Source of the DNA: Peptoniphilaceae bacterium AM52-5BH
GTDB lineage: Bacteria; Bacillota; Clostridia; Tissierellales; Peptoniphilaceae
DNA length: 64,000 nucleotides
Direction: 5' to 3'
Assembly: GCA_027669155.1 (NCBI GenBank)
Contig: JAQEDR010000004.1
Span: 1-64,000 of the forward strand
The position numbers and the translations under genes were made by a program. A model generated the notes under the pieces. It did no database searches and was not told the DNA's origin. It was given only the letters and a program-made list of their open reading frames with translations. Every line of letters begins with the position of its first letter. The first letter of the stretch is position 1. Shown one piece after another: positions 18,088 through 26,504 of the stretch.

Positions 18088-18825
18088 TTACAAAAACTCA
18101 TGATTGTTAGCCGCCATAAACATGGTAGCTCTTTTCTTATCATTTAGATCAATCATTATATCCTTATCGTCTACTCCAAGTTCTCTGAGGGTTACGATAT
18201 TATCTAGGAGGAACTCATTGCTTCCTACTACATAGAAGATAGAATCCTTAGCTTCCATTTCTCTTAAGGTCTCAAAGAAGTTTGCCCTGGAGTCCACCCA
18301 AACTTGTCTAAATATCTTGTCATCTACTTTAGAAATCTCGGATTCAAATAGATGATTGTCCTTCCTTGCTACATTTATACTTAAAAGTTCTGGAATGCCA
18401 CTTGGATCTTTTTTGAATTTATTGATCAAAGGTCTCATTGTTGTAAGGCCGATTCCCATAGATAAAAGAACAATAGGTCTATTTTCTCTTCTAAGCTTCA
18501 TATGGCATCTGACCTTGAAGAATTCCAGATAATCTCCTACCTCTTTTTCTAAAAGAGCCTTCCTAAAGTCAGACTTTCTTATAGAAAACTTGGTCGTAAA
18601 GTTCACAGTATCATCATCTGTTAGGGTGTTGATACTAAGGTGGTGGACGAGTTTCTTATTAACCTCTCCCCCTTCATTAAAACCAGGGATGGCTAGATGA
18701 AAGCTTGAACCTTCCTCCCAACTAAGTCCCTCTGGCTTTTCTAGGGTATAGGTCTTAACATTCTTAAACTCATCTTTTATATCTAAAATCTTAACTTTAT
18801 AAATCTTGTAATCTGTATTTTCCAT
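18088..18825 (-). CDS. FAD-dependent oxidoreductase, FNR superfamily (copy B)
   Basis: A 245-residue paralogue of the gene at 12872, with the same HHLSINT flavin-site segment, a pyridine-nucleotide half (LLSMGIGLTTMRPLI, YVVGSNEFLLD) and no iron-sulfur cysteines. It heads the run FNR-like / cupin / GNAT-cupin / hemW behind a Fur-like box. Iron-responsive control and proximity to HemW suggest a role in iron or heme metabolism, but this is inference. The start ATG has a clear AGGAG-type site just before it. Confidence 0.77.
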   Translation of the reverse strand: MENTDYKIYKVKILDIKDEFKNVKTYTLEKPEGLSWEEGSSFHLAIPGFNEGGEVNKKLVHHLSINTLTDDDTVNFTTKFSIRKSDFRKALLEKEVGDYLEFFKVRCHMKLRRENRPIVLLSMGIGLTTMRPLINKFKKDPSGIPELLSINVARKDNHLFESEISKVDDKIFRQVWVDSRANFFETLREMEAKDSIFYVVGSNEFLLDNIVTLRELGVDDKDIMIDLNDKKRATMFMAANNHEFL

Positions 18826-18838
18826 AAATTCTCCTTAA

Positions 18839-18867
18839 TGATAATTACTATCAACATTATCACTATA
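18839..18867 (-). promoter_or_regulatory. Fur-like box and -10 of flavoprotein copy B
   Basis: TGATAATTACTATCA (18839-18853) matches the Fur 7-1-7 consensus with one mismatch. The -10 TATAGT (18862-18867, minus strand) sits at the same eight-base distance as in copy A. A second half-site (GTGATAATG) overlaps the -10 side. Confidence 0.72.
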
Positions 18868-18891
18868 CCCAATTTTCTTAAGAATAATAAT

Positions 18892-19464
18892 TTATAGGAG
18901 TTCTCCAACAAGATTTCTTAGTGTCGGGAGGACTTCTTCCTCAAAGAATGGATTCTTGGCCATCCATCTGTTATTTAAGGGGCTAGGATGGACTATAGGA
19001 AAGTATGCTGGCAAATATTTATCAAAAGACCTAACCGTTTCAGTGAGATTTTTCTTAAAATTATCCTTTAGGTAAAATTTCTGTGAGTAAGCTCCTATGA
19101 GAATTGTAAGTTCTATGTTTTTAAGATTTTCTAGTAGGTAGGGATGATATTCCTTCGCTATAAATCTTCTCGGAGCCTTATCTCCCGACTTGCCCTTACC
19201 TGGATAGTAGAAATCCATAGGAATTATGGAAAAATCTTCTCCATGGAGTCTATCTATATCAATTCCAAGCCAATCAACTAGTCTTTCACCGCTCTTATCA
19301 TTGAACAATACCCCTGTTTCTTCGACTCTTTTTCCTGGAGCTTGGCCTATTATTAAAATCTTGGAATCTTTATTTATTTGAAAGATTGGATCAATTCCCC
19401 TTTTGCTGTAGGCTTTATTTCTTTTATCTTTCTTTAACTTTTCTTTGAATTCTCTGATATTCAT
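18892..19464 (-). CDS. Uracil-DNA glycosylase family protein
   Basis: A 190-residue member of the uracil-DNA glycosylase superfamily. ILIIGQAPGKRVEETG (about 36-51) corresponds to motif 1 and IVHPSPLNNRW near residue 160 to the HPSP leucine-loop motif. It lacks the iron-sulfur cysteines of family 4/5 enzymes. It is expected to remove uracil or a similar base from DNA or act on mismatches; specificity cannot be told. It has its own ribosome binding site and follows the lepA terminator. Confidence 0.8.
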   Translation of the reverse strand: MNIREFKEKLKKDKRNKAYSKRGIDPIFQINKDSKILIIGQAPGKRVEETGVLFNDKSGERLVDWLGIDIDRLHGEDFSIIPMDFYYPGKGKSGDKAPRRFIAKEYHPYLLENLKNIELTILIGAYSQKFYLKDNFKKNLTETVRSFDKYLPAYFPIVHPSPLNNRWMAKNPFFEEEVLPTLRNLVGELL

Positions 19465-19476
19465 AAAAACTCCTTA

Positions 19477-19504
19477 AAGAAAAAGCAACCTCTTGGATTG
19501 CTTT
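19477..19504 (-). terminator. lepA terminator
   Basis: On the minus strand AAAGCAATCC-AAGA-GGTTGCTTT followed by a T-rich tail, in the gap between lepA and the glycosylase gene. One mismatch in the stem. Confidence 0.65.
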
Positions 19505-19557
19505 GTTTTTACTTATTCCTTATTAACTTAGTATTAATCCTAAGTTTCATAAGCTTT

Positions 19558-21366
19558 CTATTCATCGTCTAATTTTAGGACAGCGAGGAAGGCATCTTGT
19601 GGAACTTCTACGTTTCCTAGCTGACGCATTCTCTTCTTACCTTCTTTTTGTTTTTCAAGAAGCTTTTTCTTTCTTGAAATATCACCGCCGTAGCATTTAG
19701 CTATAACGTCTTTTCTTAGAGCTCTTACAGTCTCCCTTGCTATAACCTTGCCACCAACAGCAGCCTGGATTGGCACTGCGAATTGTTGTCTTGGAATCTC
19801 TTCCTTAAGCTTTTCTACAATTCCTCGTCCTCTAGTATATGCACTATCTCTGTGAACTATTAATGATAGGGCATCTACGGTCTTATCGTTGATTAGTATA
19901 TCAAGCTTAACAAGGTCAGACCTATCATAGCCTATTAGCTCATAGTCTAGAGAAGCATATCCCTTTGATCTTGATTTAAGTGAATCAAAGAAGTTATATA
20001 TTACTTCATTTAAAGGAATCTTATACTTAATTGAAACCCTATTTTCATCTATATAGGTCATGTCTATTAGCTCGCCCCTTCTCGATTGGGCAAGGTCCAT
20101 AACTTGACCTATATAATCTTTAGGGGTGATTATCTCAGATCTTGTGATTGGCTCTTCTATATAGTCTATCTCTGTTGGATCAGGGAAATCATTAGGGTTC
20201 TGTAACTCTAACATTTTATCAGATCCTTTAAGTTTGACATCATAGATTACCGATGGAGCTGTCGCAATGATATCTAGGTCGTATTCTCTTTCTAGCCTTT
20301 GGGTTATGATATCCATATGGAGAAGTCCCAAAAAACCTGCCCTAAGACCAACACCCAAGGCTTGTGAGTTTTCTTGCTCAAAGACTAGGGCTGCATCATT
20401 TACTTGAAGTTTTTCAAGGGAATCACGTAGCTTATCAAAGCTTTCTCCCTCTGCTGGATAAATTCCAGAATATACCATAGGAAGAACTTCCTTGTAGCCA
20501 GATAGGGGCTTATCTGTAGGATTATCAATAGTAGTTATTGTATCACCGACTCTAGCATCCTTTACTTCCTTGATGCTTGCTTCGATATAACCTACATCTC
20601 CACTCCTAAGCTCCTTTGTAGCTATTCTTTGCTTCATAGTGTAGCCTACGGTATTTACTTCGTATTTTTTCCCTGTATTCATCATGACAATCTCATCGCC
20701 AGGTCTTACTACACCCTCGAAGACTCTTACATAACATATTACTCCTACATAAGAGTCATAGTAAGAATCGAAGATTAAGGCCTTAAGTGGCTTATCGTCA
20801 TGGTCTTCTGGGGCTGGGACATTGGCTACTATATCTTCTAGAACATCTTCTATATTTAGTCCCGTCTTTGCAGAAATTTGTGGCGCATTATCCGCATCAA
20901 GTCCAATCTCGTTTTCTATTTCAGTTTTTACTTCGTCTGGCCTTGCTGATGGTAGGTCGATTTTGTTAAGTACTGGCAAGATCTCTAGGTCTTGCTCGAG
21001 GGCAAGGTAAGTATTTGCAAGAGTCTGAGCCTCAACACCCTGACTTGCATCAACAACAAGAATTGCTCCCTCACACGCCTTAAGTGATCTTGAAACTTCA
21101 TAATTAAAGTCGACGTGTCCTGGAGTATCTATTAGGTTTAGCTCGTAAACTTTGCCATCCTTGGCCTTGTAGTGGATTTTAATTGACTTTAATTTTATTG
21201 TTATTCCTCTCTCTTGCTCCAATTCCATATCATCGAGCATTTGATTAGACATCTCTCTTTTAGATAGATTTTCACTTTTTTCTATTAGTCTATCTGCAAG
21301 AGTGCTCTTACCATGGTCGATATGGGCAATAATAGAGAAATTTCTAATATTCTCTTTCTTCTTCAT
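19558..21366 (-). CDS. lepA: Elongation factor 4 (LepA)
   Basis: Ribosomal back-translocating GTPase of 602 residues. The GTP-binding domain starts [19 protein letters not shown] and has DTPGHVDF and NKIDLPSA; the EF-G-like domains and the LepA-specific C-terminal domain ([19 protein letters not shown]) follow. Length and ending are normal. It lies nine bases after lepB, which supplies its name in many bacteria, and is probably co-transcribed with it. Confidence 0.97.
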   Translation of the reverse strand: MKKKENIRNFSIIAHIDHGKSTLADRLIEKSENLSKREMSNQMLDDMELEQERGITIKLKSIKIHYKAKDGKVYELNLIDTPGHVDFNYEVSRSLKACEGAILVVDASQGVEAQTLANTYLALEQDLEILPVLNKIDLPSARPDEVKTEIENEIGLDADNAPQISAKTGLNIEDVLEDIVANVPAPEDHDDKPLKALIFDSYYDSYVGVICYVRVFEGVVRPGDEIVMMNTGKKYEVNTVGYTMKQRIATKELRSGDVGYIEASIKEVKDARVGDTITTIDNPTDKPLSGYKEVLPMVYSGIYPAEGESFDKLRDSLEKLQVNDAALVFEQENSQALGVGLRAGFLGLLHMDIITQRLEREYDLDIIATAPSVIYDVKLKGSDKMLELQNPNDFPDPTEIDYIEEPITRSEIITPKDYIGQVMDLAQSRRGELIDMTYIDENRVSIKYKIPLNEVIYNFFDSLKSRSKGYASLDYELIGYDRSDLVKLDILINDKTVDALSLIVHRDSAYTRGRGIVEKLKEEIPRQQFAVPIQAAVGGKVIARETVRALRKDVIAKCYGGDISRKKKLLEKQKEGKKRMRQLGNVEVPQDAFLAVLKLDDE

Positions 21367-21374
21367 ATAGCTCC

Positions 21375-21956
21375 TTATTCTTCATCTGGGTATGGATTGT
21401 GATCGATTAGACCTGCCCTATTTATAGGATAAAATCTTACAAAGGCATGGCCTACAAGTCCATCTTTATAAATAGGTCCAAAGCTTCTAGAATCATTACT
21501 TGCTCCAGGTATCCTATTATCTCCCATAACGAAATACTCATCATCTCCCAAAGTCCATTCACTAATCTCGGTTGAAGGATCTGTTTCTGGTATGGATGTG
21601 TAGTTTTCGTCAAGTTCTACTCCATTTACAAAAACCTTGCCATCTTCAATCTTAACAGTATCTCCTTCTTCTCCTATAACTCTTTTGACGTAGAGTCTAT
21701 TAGGATGATCTGGAGCTTTGAGTATCACTATATCGCCTCTCTTAAAGTCTTTAAACCTACTCCCTATCTTATCTACTAGGAGAATATCTCCGTCGTGGAG
21801 GGTATTTAGCATAGATTTTCCTGAAACTTTAGTTGCATCGATGATAAACATCTTTACAAGTATGGTAATGATTAGGGCAATAGCTATGGTCTTGACCCAA
21901 TCCCAAATTGCATAAAGTATTCCGTCTTTTTTAGATTCTTTATTATTTTCACTCAT
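21375..21956 (-). CDS. lepB: Signal peptidase I
   Basis: Membrane-anchored signal peptidase of 193 residues. A single N-terminal transmembrane segment (about 21-40) is followed by the Ser/Lys dyad: S48 in SGKSML and K91 in [13 protein letters not shown]. The GDN box ([17 protein letters not shown]) is intact. It cleaves signal peptides from secreted proteins on the outer face of the membrane. Confidence 0.95.
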   Translation of the reverse strand: MSENNKESKKDGILYAIWDWVKTIAIALIITILVKMFIIDATKVSGKSMLNTLHDGDILLVDKIGSRFKDFKRGDIVILKAPDHPNRLYVKRVIGEEGDTVKIEDGKVFVNGVELDENYTSIPETDPSTEISEWTLGDDEYFVMGDNRIPGASNDSRSFGPIYKDGLVGHAFVRFYPINRAGLIDHNPYPDEE

Positions 21957-22033
21957 ATTTACCTCTCATTTCTATTAAATTATATACTAAATTTCTTTTT
22001 CTTCCAAATTATTGGACAATTTTAAAAAAATCC

Positions 22034-22062
22034 TTGTTTAATATCCTAATTTATGGTAAAAT
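22034..22062 (+). promoter_or_regulatory. rpsT promoter
   Basis: TTGTTT (22034-22039), 17 bp, then TAAAAT (22057-22062), followed about 27 bases later by AAAGAGGTG before the rpsT start. Confidence 0.6.
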
Positions 22063-22105
22063 GTATCAGTCGAACAAAAATATTCGGGAAAGAGGTGAAA
22101 GTTAA

Positions 22106-22372
22106 ATGGCAAATATTAAATCTAGTAAAAAGAGAATCGACGTCGCTAGAAGAAACACTCTAAGAAACAAATCTAGAAAAAGCGAAATCAAAACACTAAT
22201 CAAAAGCTTTGATGCTGCTATAGAAGAAAAAGACGTTGAAAAAGCTACTGCTATCTTTAAGAAAGCTGACAAAAGATTAAAACAAGCTGAAGCTAAAAAC
22301 GTAATGCACAAAAACAAAGTTGCAAGAACAACATCAAGATTAGCTAAGGCTCTAAATCAAGTAAATGCATAA
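22106..22372 (+). CDS. rpsT: 30S ribosomal protein S20
   Basis: An 88-residue, very basic helical protein beginning MANIKSSKKRIDVARRN and ending RTTSRLAKALNQ, the standard S20 pattern. It binds 16S rRNA in the small subunit body. It is a single-gene transcript with its own promoter and terminator. A frame on the opposite strand of the same region is a shadow. Confidence 0.97.
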   Translation: MANIKSSKKRIDVARRNTLRNKSRKSEIKTLIKSFDAAIEEKDVEKATAIFKKADKRLKQAEAKNVMHKNKVARTTSRLAKALNQVNA

Positions 22373-22376
22373 TAAT

Positions 22377-22436
22377 AATGAGTGAATATCAGTATCGGAT
22401 CCTCACATATGTCTACTGATAATCACTCATTTTTTA
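22377..22436. terminator. Bidirectional terminator between rpsT and holA
   Basis: AATGAGTG and TATCAGTA pair with TACTGATA and CACTCATT, giving a long stem with small internal loops, then a T-rich run on the plus strand. Confidence 0.8.
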
Positions 22437-23447
22437 TTTTATAATTTTTCCTATGAGAATTTTAAGTTCTAGGTCCATATCAAAGGCACCGCTTTTCTGT
22501 CTAACTTCCATATCGAATAGACTGTCGTGTAAGCTAAAAAGCTCTTCTAGGCTAAAATTTCTAGCAAAACCCTTGACCTTTCTTAGCTCAAAGGAAGATA
22601 TGCCCAAGGATTTTTGTATGAATGAATCATTAAAGCCACGACTAGTTAAGGATTTAATTCCTATAAGGTTTCTCACCTGTCTTATAATCATGTGATAGAT
22701 CATAAAGAGGTCTTCGCCGGATTTTCTCATAGTCTCATAGACTTCAATAGACCTTTTCCCATCCTTAGTCGAAAGAGCATCAGTTAGGTTAAAGATATTA
22801 AGATTTAAGATCTCATTAAGCTGAGCCTTTACATCTTCTGCCGTAACTATTTCATCTGACGAGTTTGCAATAATCTTATCTATGGTATTGGAAACATCGT
22901 ATAATTTTATCTCGCTATCCTTATTAAGATAAGAAAATCTATTTATAATATCATCTATAAGAGATTTTTTGATCTTTTTATTTGCCCTTGTAAACTTCTT
23001 TCCTATAAAAGACTTTAGTTCATTCTTATCTAATCTTGCGATTTTGACAACAGAATCCATCTTTGCTAGTTTCTTATAAAATTTCCCCTTGAAGGGTGGA
23101 TTGTCTGATATAATAAACAAGCTTGCATAGGCTGGGAAGTTGTCAATATCAGCTGTTAAGTGATCGGTAAGATCCTTGTAGTTTTTGATCCCTCCTTTGG
23201 ATAGGTCTATGTTTCTTAAGATAATAATCTTCCTATCTTCCATAACTGGCAGGGTCTCTATTGAGTTTTTTATTACTTCATAATCCTCGCCTCCCTTTAA
23301 ATCTATAAAGTTAAAGTCAGGGATACTAACCTGATTTCTCGCCTCTTCTATAATTGAATCAGTGAGAAAGTCCTCCTCAGAGTCAAACAAATAGACCCCA
23401 CTTATATCCTTGTCTAGAAATTTTTTCATAAATTCCATATAATTCAT
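22434..23447 (-). CDS. holA: DNA polymerase III subunit delta
   Basis: A 337-residue clamp-loader subunit that opens the sliding clamp. The family pattern is visible: an N-terminal AAA-like domain with YLFDSEEDFLTDSII, no Walker motif, and the C-terminal collar helices (IRQVRNLIGIKSLT, ELFSLHDSLFDMEVRQKSG). Its start overlaps the comEC stop by four bases, the common comEC-holA-(rpsT) neighbourhood of Firmicutes. Confidence 0.9.
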   Translation of the reverse strand: MNYMEFMKKFLDKDISGVYLFDSEEDFLTDSIIEEARNQVSIPDFNFIDLKGGEDYEVIKNSIETLPVMEDRKIIILRNIDLSKGGIKNYKDLTDHLTADIDNFPAYASLFIISDNPPFKGKFYKKLAKMDSVVKIARLDKNELKSFIGKKFTRANKKIKKSLIDDIINRFSYLNKDSEIKLYDVSNTIDKIIANSSDEIVTAEDVKAQLNEILNLNIFNLTDALSTKDGKRSIEVYETMRKSGEDLFMIYHMIIRQVRNLIGIKSLTSRGFNDSFIQKSLGISSFELRKVKGFARNFSLEELFSLHDSLFDMEVRQKSGAFDMDLELKILIGKIIK

Positions 23448-25612
23448 CTAAAATATCCTCCCTTAAGAAATCTCTCTATCTCAAAGTCCTTATTAAATCT
23501 CATCTCGACCATCCCGTCAGTCTGGCTATTATAAATCTTCCTGTCGTATACATTATCCAAAACTTCCTTGTGGGGATGACCGTAAACATTGTATCTTCCT
23601 GCAGAAATTAATACGACTTTAGGATTTACCTGCTCCACAAAGTCCCTACTAGTAGAAGTCTTTGAACCATGGTGGGAGAGCTTTAATATGTGAGCTGTAT
23701 CTTTTATATTTCTTTCAAATTCACTCGGCAAATCTCCCAAGGTCATTATCTTAACTGACCTTATATCAAGGATCAGCCCCATAGAATTTGCATTTTCATT
23801 AGAGTCGTAGCCCTCATCGATTACTCTAATGTAGCCTGATTTAAGCTTAATCCTATCTCCCTTTTTTAGGATTTTGGGCTTATATTTTCTAAGGGAATTC
23901 TCATTAAGCTTATTGGTGTAGATATTTTTTACATGAAAATTATCCCAAACTAAGTCCAGATTTCCCATATGGTCCTTATCCTCATGGGAGATAAATATCC
24001 CTTCAATCTCCCTAATTCCAAGCGACTTAAGATAAGGAAGGAGGATTTTCTCTCCTGAATCATAAGTTTTGTATTTGGGCCCTCCTACATCTATCATATA
24101 GTAAGATCCCTTATCATTTAATAAAAAAGCGTCGCCTTGGCCAATATCTATCATCTGATAGATAATCTCTCCCCTATCTTTGCCAATAGAAAATATCATT
24201 ACCATGATTGATAGGAATATTATATTAGCATTTGCCTTGGCCCTGTTTTTTCCTAAATTTAACATTATTATGATAAGGATAAATCCATAAAATGCAAGTA
24301 GGATATGGGGCTTTCTAAAATCTAGGGCAAGAAATTTGATTTTATTTAAAAGTTCTGTCATATTTAATATGCTTTCAACCATAAAGTTAAGTCCAATAAA
24401 TAATAGCTTGAGGAATCTCCCTAATATCGGATAGGCAAATATTATTATAAAAATTATATACATACATAGGCTAAATACAGGAAGTATTAGAAAGTTTGCC
24501 AGTATGCTTACGAAGTTAAATCTTCCATAATAATAAATCATAAAGGGCAAAAGAGCAAGCTGGATAGAGCTTGTAAAGGCGAGGCTTTCCCCTATGTAGG
24601 ATTTACTAAAGTAATTCTTAAGCTTAGGATAAACCAAATAGACTGCAAAGCTTGCCGCAAAGGTCAAAATAAAACCAGCATTTAGACCAGCGAAGGGATT
24701 AATAAGGAGTATAGCTGATCCTATAATTAAGAGGGCCTTTATCTTATCCATGGGCTTATTATACAAAAAGGCCAAAAAAGAAATCACATTTAGGCCAAGA
24801 ACCCTAATTACTGAAAAGGGAAAGCCTATTAGGTATCCATAGATAAGGGCAAGAAAAAGTCCAAGACCATAGGCATACCTATAGTTAAACCTTCCAAACA
24901 AAATAAGGATAAAGAAAAATAGCATATCCATATGTAATCCGCTGACTGCAAGAATGTGGCTCAGGCCCAGGTCCCTTATCGAATCATTTTCTATAAGATT
25001 TTCACCAAGGATAACAGAAACGACAAAATCAGCTGATCTTTTACTTAGATTCTCATCGAAAATCTTATGGATATAATTATAAAATGAATTTCTCATATCC
25101 AGAAGAAAATTTCGATTTCTCCTTCTTTGATCAATCTTTTCTATTTTAACTTCCTTAAAAATCCCCTTGCTAGCTAGATACTTCCTGTAAGAAAATAGAT
25201 TGGGATTGGTGTTTGTAGAAGGAAGCTTAACTTTCCCATATCCTACAAAGGATTCTCCAATAGCCAAGTCTTCGTCCATAAAGGCAAGGACTTTACCCTT
25301 AGACTTCCCATTTTCCGCCCTCAAAAAGTACCTAAAGCCGTAATCTCCTTTCCTTTTTTCTAAGACTGTGAGATTAAACTTCCCCTCATCCTCAATATTT
25401 ACCATCTGACTTTTAAGTTTTATAGACGATAGGGAAAATAACAGAAAGATTCCTATAGCCATATAGATCAAATTGTTTTTCCTATAGACTGATAGAAGGC
25501 TTATAAAGAAACATCCTATAAATATATATAAAATATTCAAATTTTCATAATTAATAAATATCAAAAGGCCCAAAAGGAGGCCAATGATAAATAAAAGAAT
25601 CTTTTTTCGCAT
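23444..25612 (-). CDS. comEC: ComEC/Rec2-type DNA internalization protein
   Basis: A 722-residue polytopic membrane protein. An N-terminal soluble (DUF4131-like) part is followed by the competence domain with ILAVSGLHMDMLFFF and about ten membrane segments. A C-terminal metallo-beta-lactamase domain contains IGQGDAFLL, ISHEDKDHMGNL and LSHHGSKTSTS. It forms the channel through which single-stranded DNA enters during natural transformation. The length is normal and the gene appears intact, but no other com genes are in the window. Confidence 0.93.
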   Translation of the reverse strand: MRKKILLFIIGLLLGLLIFINYENLNILYIFIGCFFISLLSVYRKNNLIYMAIGIFLLFSLSSIKLKSQMVNIEDEGKFNLTVLEKRKGDYGFRYFLRAENGKSKGKVLAFMDEDLAIGESFVGYGKVKLPSTNTNPNLFSYRKYLASKGIFKEVKIEKIDQRRRNRNFLLDMRNSFYNYIHKIFDENLSKRSADFVVSVILGENLIENDSIRDLGLSHILAVSGLHMDMLFFFILILFGRFNYRYAYGLGLFLALIYGYLIGFPFSVIRVLGLNVISFLAFLYNKPMDKIKALLIIGSAILLINPFAGLNAGFILTFAASFAVYLVYPKLKNYFSKSYIGESLAFTSSIQLALLPFMIYYYGRFNFVSILANFLILPVFSLCMYIIFIIIFAYPILGRFLKLLFIGLNFMVESILNMTELLNKIKFLALDFRKPHILLAFYGFILIIIMLNLGKNRAKANANIIFLSIMVMIFSIGKDRGEIIYQMIDIGQGDAFLLNDKGSYYMIDVGGPKYKTYDSGEKILLPYLKSLGIREIEGIFISHEDKDHMGNLDLVWDNFHVKNIYTNKLNENSLRKYKPKILKKGDRIKLKSGYIRVIDEGYDSNENANSMGLILDIRSVKIMTLGDLPSEFERNIKDTAHILKLSHHGSKTSTSRDFVEQVNPKVVLISAGRYNVYGHPHKEVLDNVYDRKIYNSQTDGMVEMRFNKDFEIERFLKGGYFR

Positions 25613-25627
25613 AATTGCCTCTTTTTT

Positions 25628-25647
25628 ATTATATCATATGATATAAT
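25628..25647. promoter_or_regulatory. Divergent promoter palindrome
   Basis: ATTATATCATATGATATAAT is a perfect 20-bp palindrome that provides a TATAAT on each strand. It lies in the 51-bp gap between comEC and the divergent gene at 25664, so both may share this site, with very short leaders. Confidence 0.5.
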
Positions 25648-25663
25648 ATTAGAGAGGTATATT

Positions 25664-26281
25664 ATGACTAAGATTTACGAAAAATTTCCAGAAATAACAG
25701 ATGTTAAAGCAAAAGTCCTATCCAAGAAATTTGTAAATAACAACACCTATCTTATCTTGGACAAGACTATATTTATGCCCCAAAACGATACCCTCTTGGA
25801 CGAGCCAGGCCATATCGGGGGTCGTAAGCTTCTTTCAGTAGAAAAAAAGAGGGATAATATAATCCATTTAATTGAAGGTAAGGAAAATAGGACTAACCTC
25901 CTCCTATCCTTAGATAAGGAGGCCCGCTTTCACAATCTCTACTATGCTACAAGCTTTTCCCTATTTAAAATTTTCTACTCTTCCTACTATAAGGCAGAAA
26001 GAATAAGCTTTAAGCTCTACGAAGATTACGGTGATATCATAATCACCAATCCTTCACGTGACTTTGATCCAAATCTTATTGAAGAGCTCATAAATTATGC
26101 CATAGATAAGGGCCTTAATCTTAATCTTGATAAGGGGATCGTAGAGCTTAAGTCCATAGGAAAAACTATAAATAATTTAATATCTTTTGATAATACTTAC
26201 AAGATTAAATCTTTTGAAATAAAAGAAGCCTTAGTCGAGGAAAATAGGACTGTTATAAGCTTTAAAGCTGGAAATGAATAA
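25664..26281 (+). CDS. AlaX-like protein without the zinc-binding histidines
   Basis: A 205-residue protein. The first 75 residues match the beta-barrel part of AlaX and the alanyl-tRNA synthetase editing region: LILDKTIFMPQNDTLLDEPG corresponds to the usual LDxTxFYPExGGQxxDxG, and IIHLIEGKEN to the HxVEG strand. The next segment should carry HTAxH for zinc but reads HNLYYATSFSLF, so catalysis of Ala/Ser-tRNA deacylation is doubtful. It may be a divergent editing protein with another function. It stands alone between a divergent promoter and a terminator. Confidence 0.55.
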   Translation: MTKIYEKFPEITDVKAKVLSKKFVNNNTYLILDKTIFMPQNDTLLDEPGHIGGRKLLSVEKKRDNIIHLIEGKENRTNLLLSLDKEARFHNLYYATSFSLFKIFYSSYYKAERISFKLYEDYGDIIITNPSRDFDPNLIEELINYAIDKGLNLNLDKGIVELKSIGKTINNLISFDNTYKIKSFEIKEALVEENRTVISFKAGNE

Positions 26282-26316
26282 TACTTTCCCCAAATCTAAT
26301 AATTATAATAAATAAG

Positions 26317-26336
26317 CCGCAGCAATGCGGTTTTTT
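26317..26336 (+). terminator. Intrinsic terminator
   Basis: CCGCA-GCAA-TGCGG followed by six T residues, a compact GNRA-type loop terminator downstream of the AlaX-like gene. Confidence 0.9.
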
Positions 26337-26350
26337 CTATTAAAGTATTA

Positions 26351-26379
26351 TTGCACAAATATATATTCTGTGCTAGAAT
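26351..26379 (+). promoter_or_regulatory. Promoter with internal dyad upstream of ABC exporter
   Basis: TTGCAC (26351-26356), 17 bp, TAGAAT (26374-26379) with an extended TGC. An inverted repeat GCACA-N11-TGTGC (26353-26373) spans the spacer and could be an operator. Confidence 0.65.
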
Positions 26380-26409
26380 AAAATTATCATTAAGAAAGGA
26401 GATAAAAAA

Positions 26410-26448
26410 ATGAATAAAAAAGCAAGAATGGATTTCAAAATCAACTAA
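26410..26448 (+). CDS. Leader peptide of the ABC exporter operon
   Basis: A 12-codon frame, MNKKARMDFKIN, with a strong AAGGAG eight bases before the ATG. It lies between the promoter and the ABC transporter gene and ends five bases before the first arm of a hairpin. Its short length, strong initiation site and position suggest a regulatory leader peptide rather than a functional protein. Confidence 0.6.
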   Translation: MNKKARMDFKIN

Positions 26449-26453
26449 CTATA

Positions 26454-26500
26454 GTAAGTATCAGGATACTCCTTGATCCTTACGATTAACAAACAAGGAG
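26454..26500 (+). promoter_or_regulatory. Translational attenuator of the ABC exporter
   Basis: Segment 1 (GTAAGTATCAGGA, 26454-26466) can pair with segment 2 (TCCTTGATCCTTAC, 26470-26483). The 5' side of segment 2, CTCCTTG (26469-26475), is also perfectly complementary to CAAGGAG (26494-26500), the ribosome binding site of the gene at 26505. The two pairings exclude each other, so leader translation could switch the site between open and closed. Confidence 0.6.
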
Positions 26501-26504
26501 AAAT

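Noticed and set aside
26375..26394. Fur box downstream of the ABC exporter promoter (TGATAAT on the minus strand)
   Set aside because: Only one half-site matches; the other half has several mismatches, unlike the three sites near 13617, 18839 and 33578.
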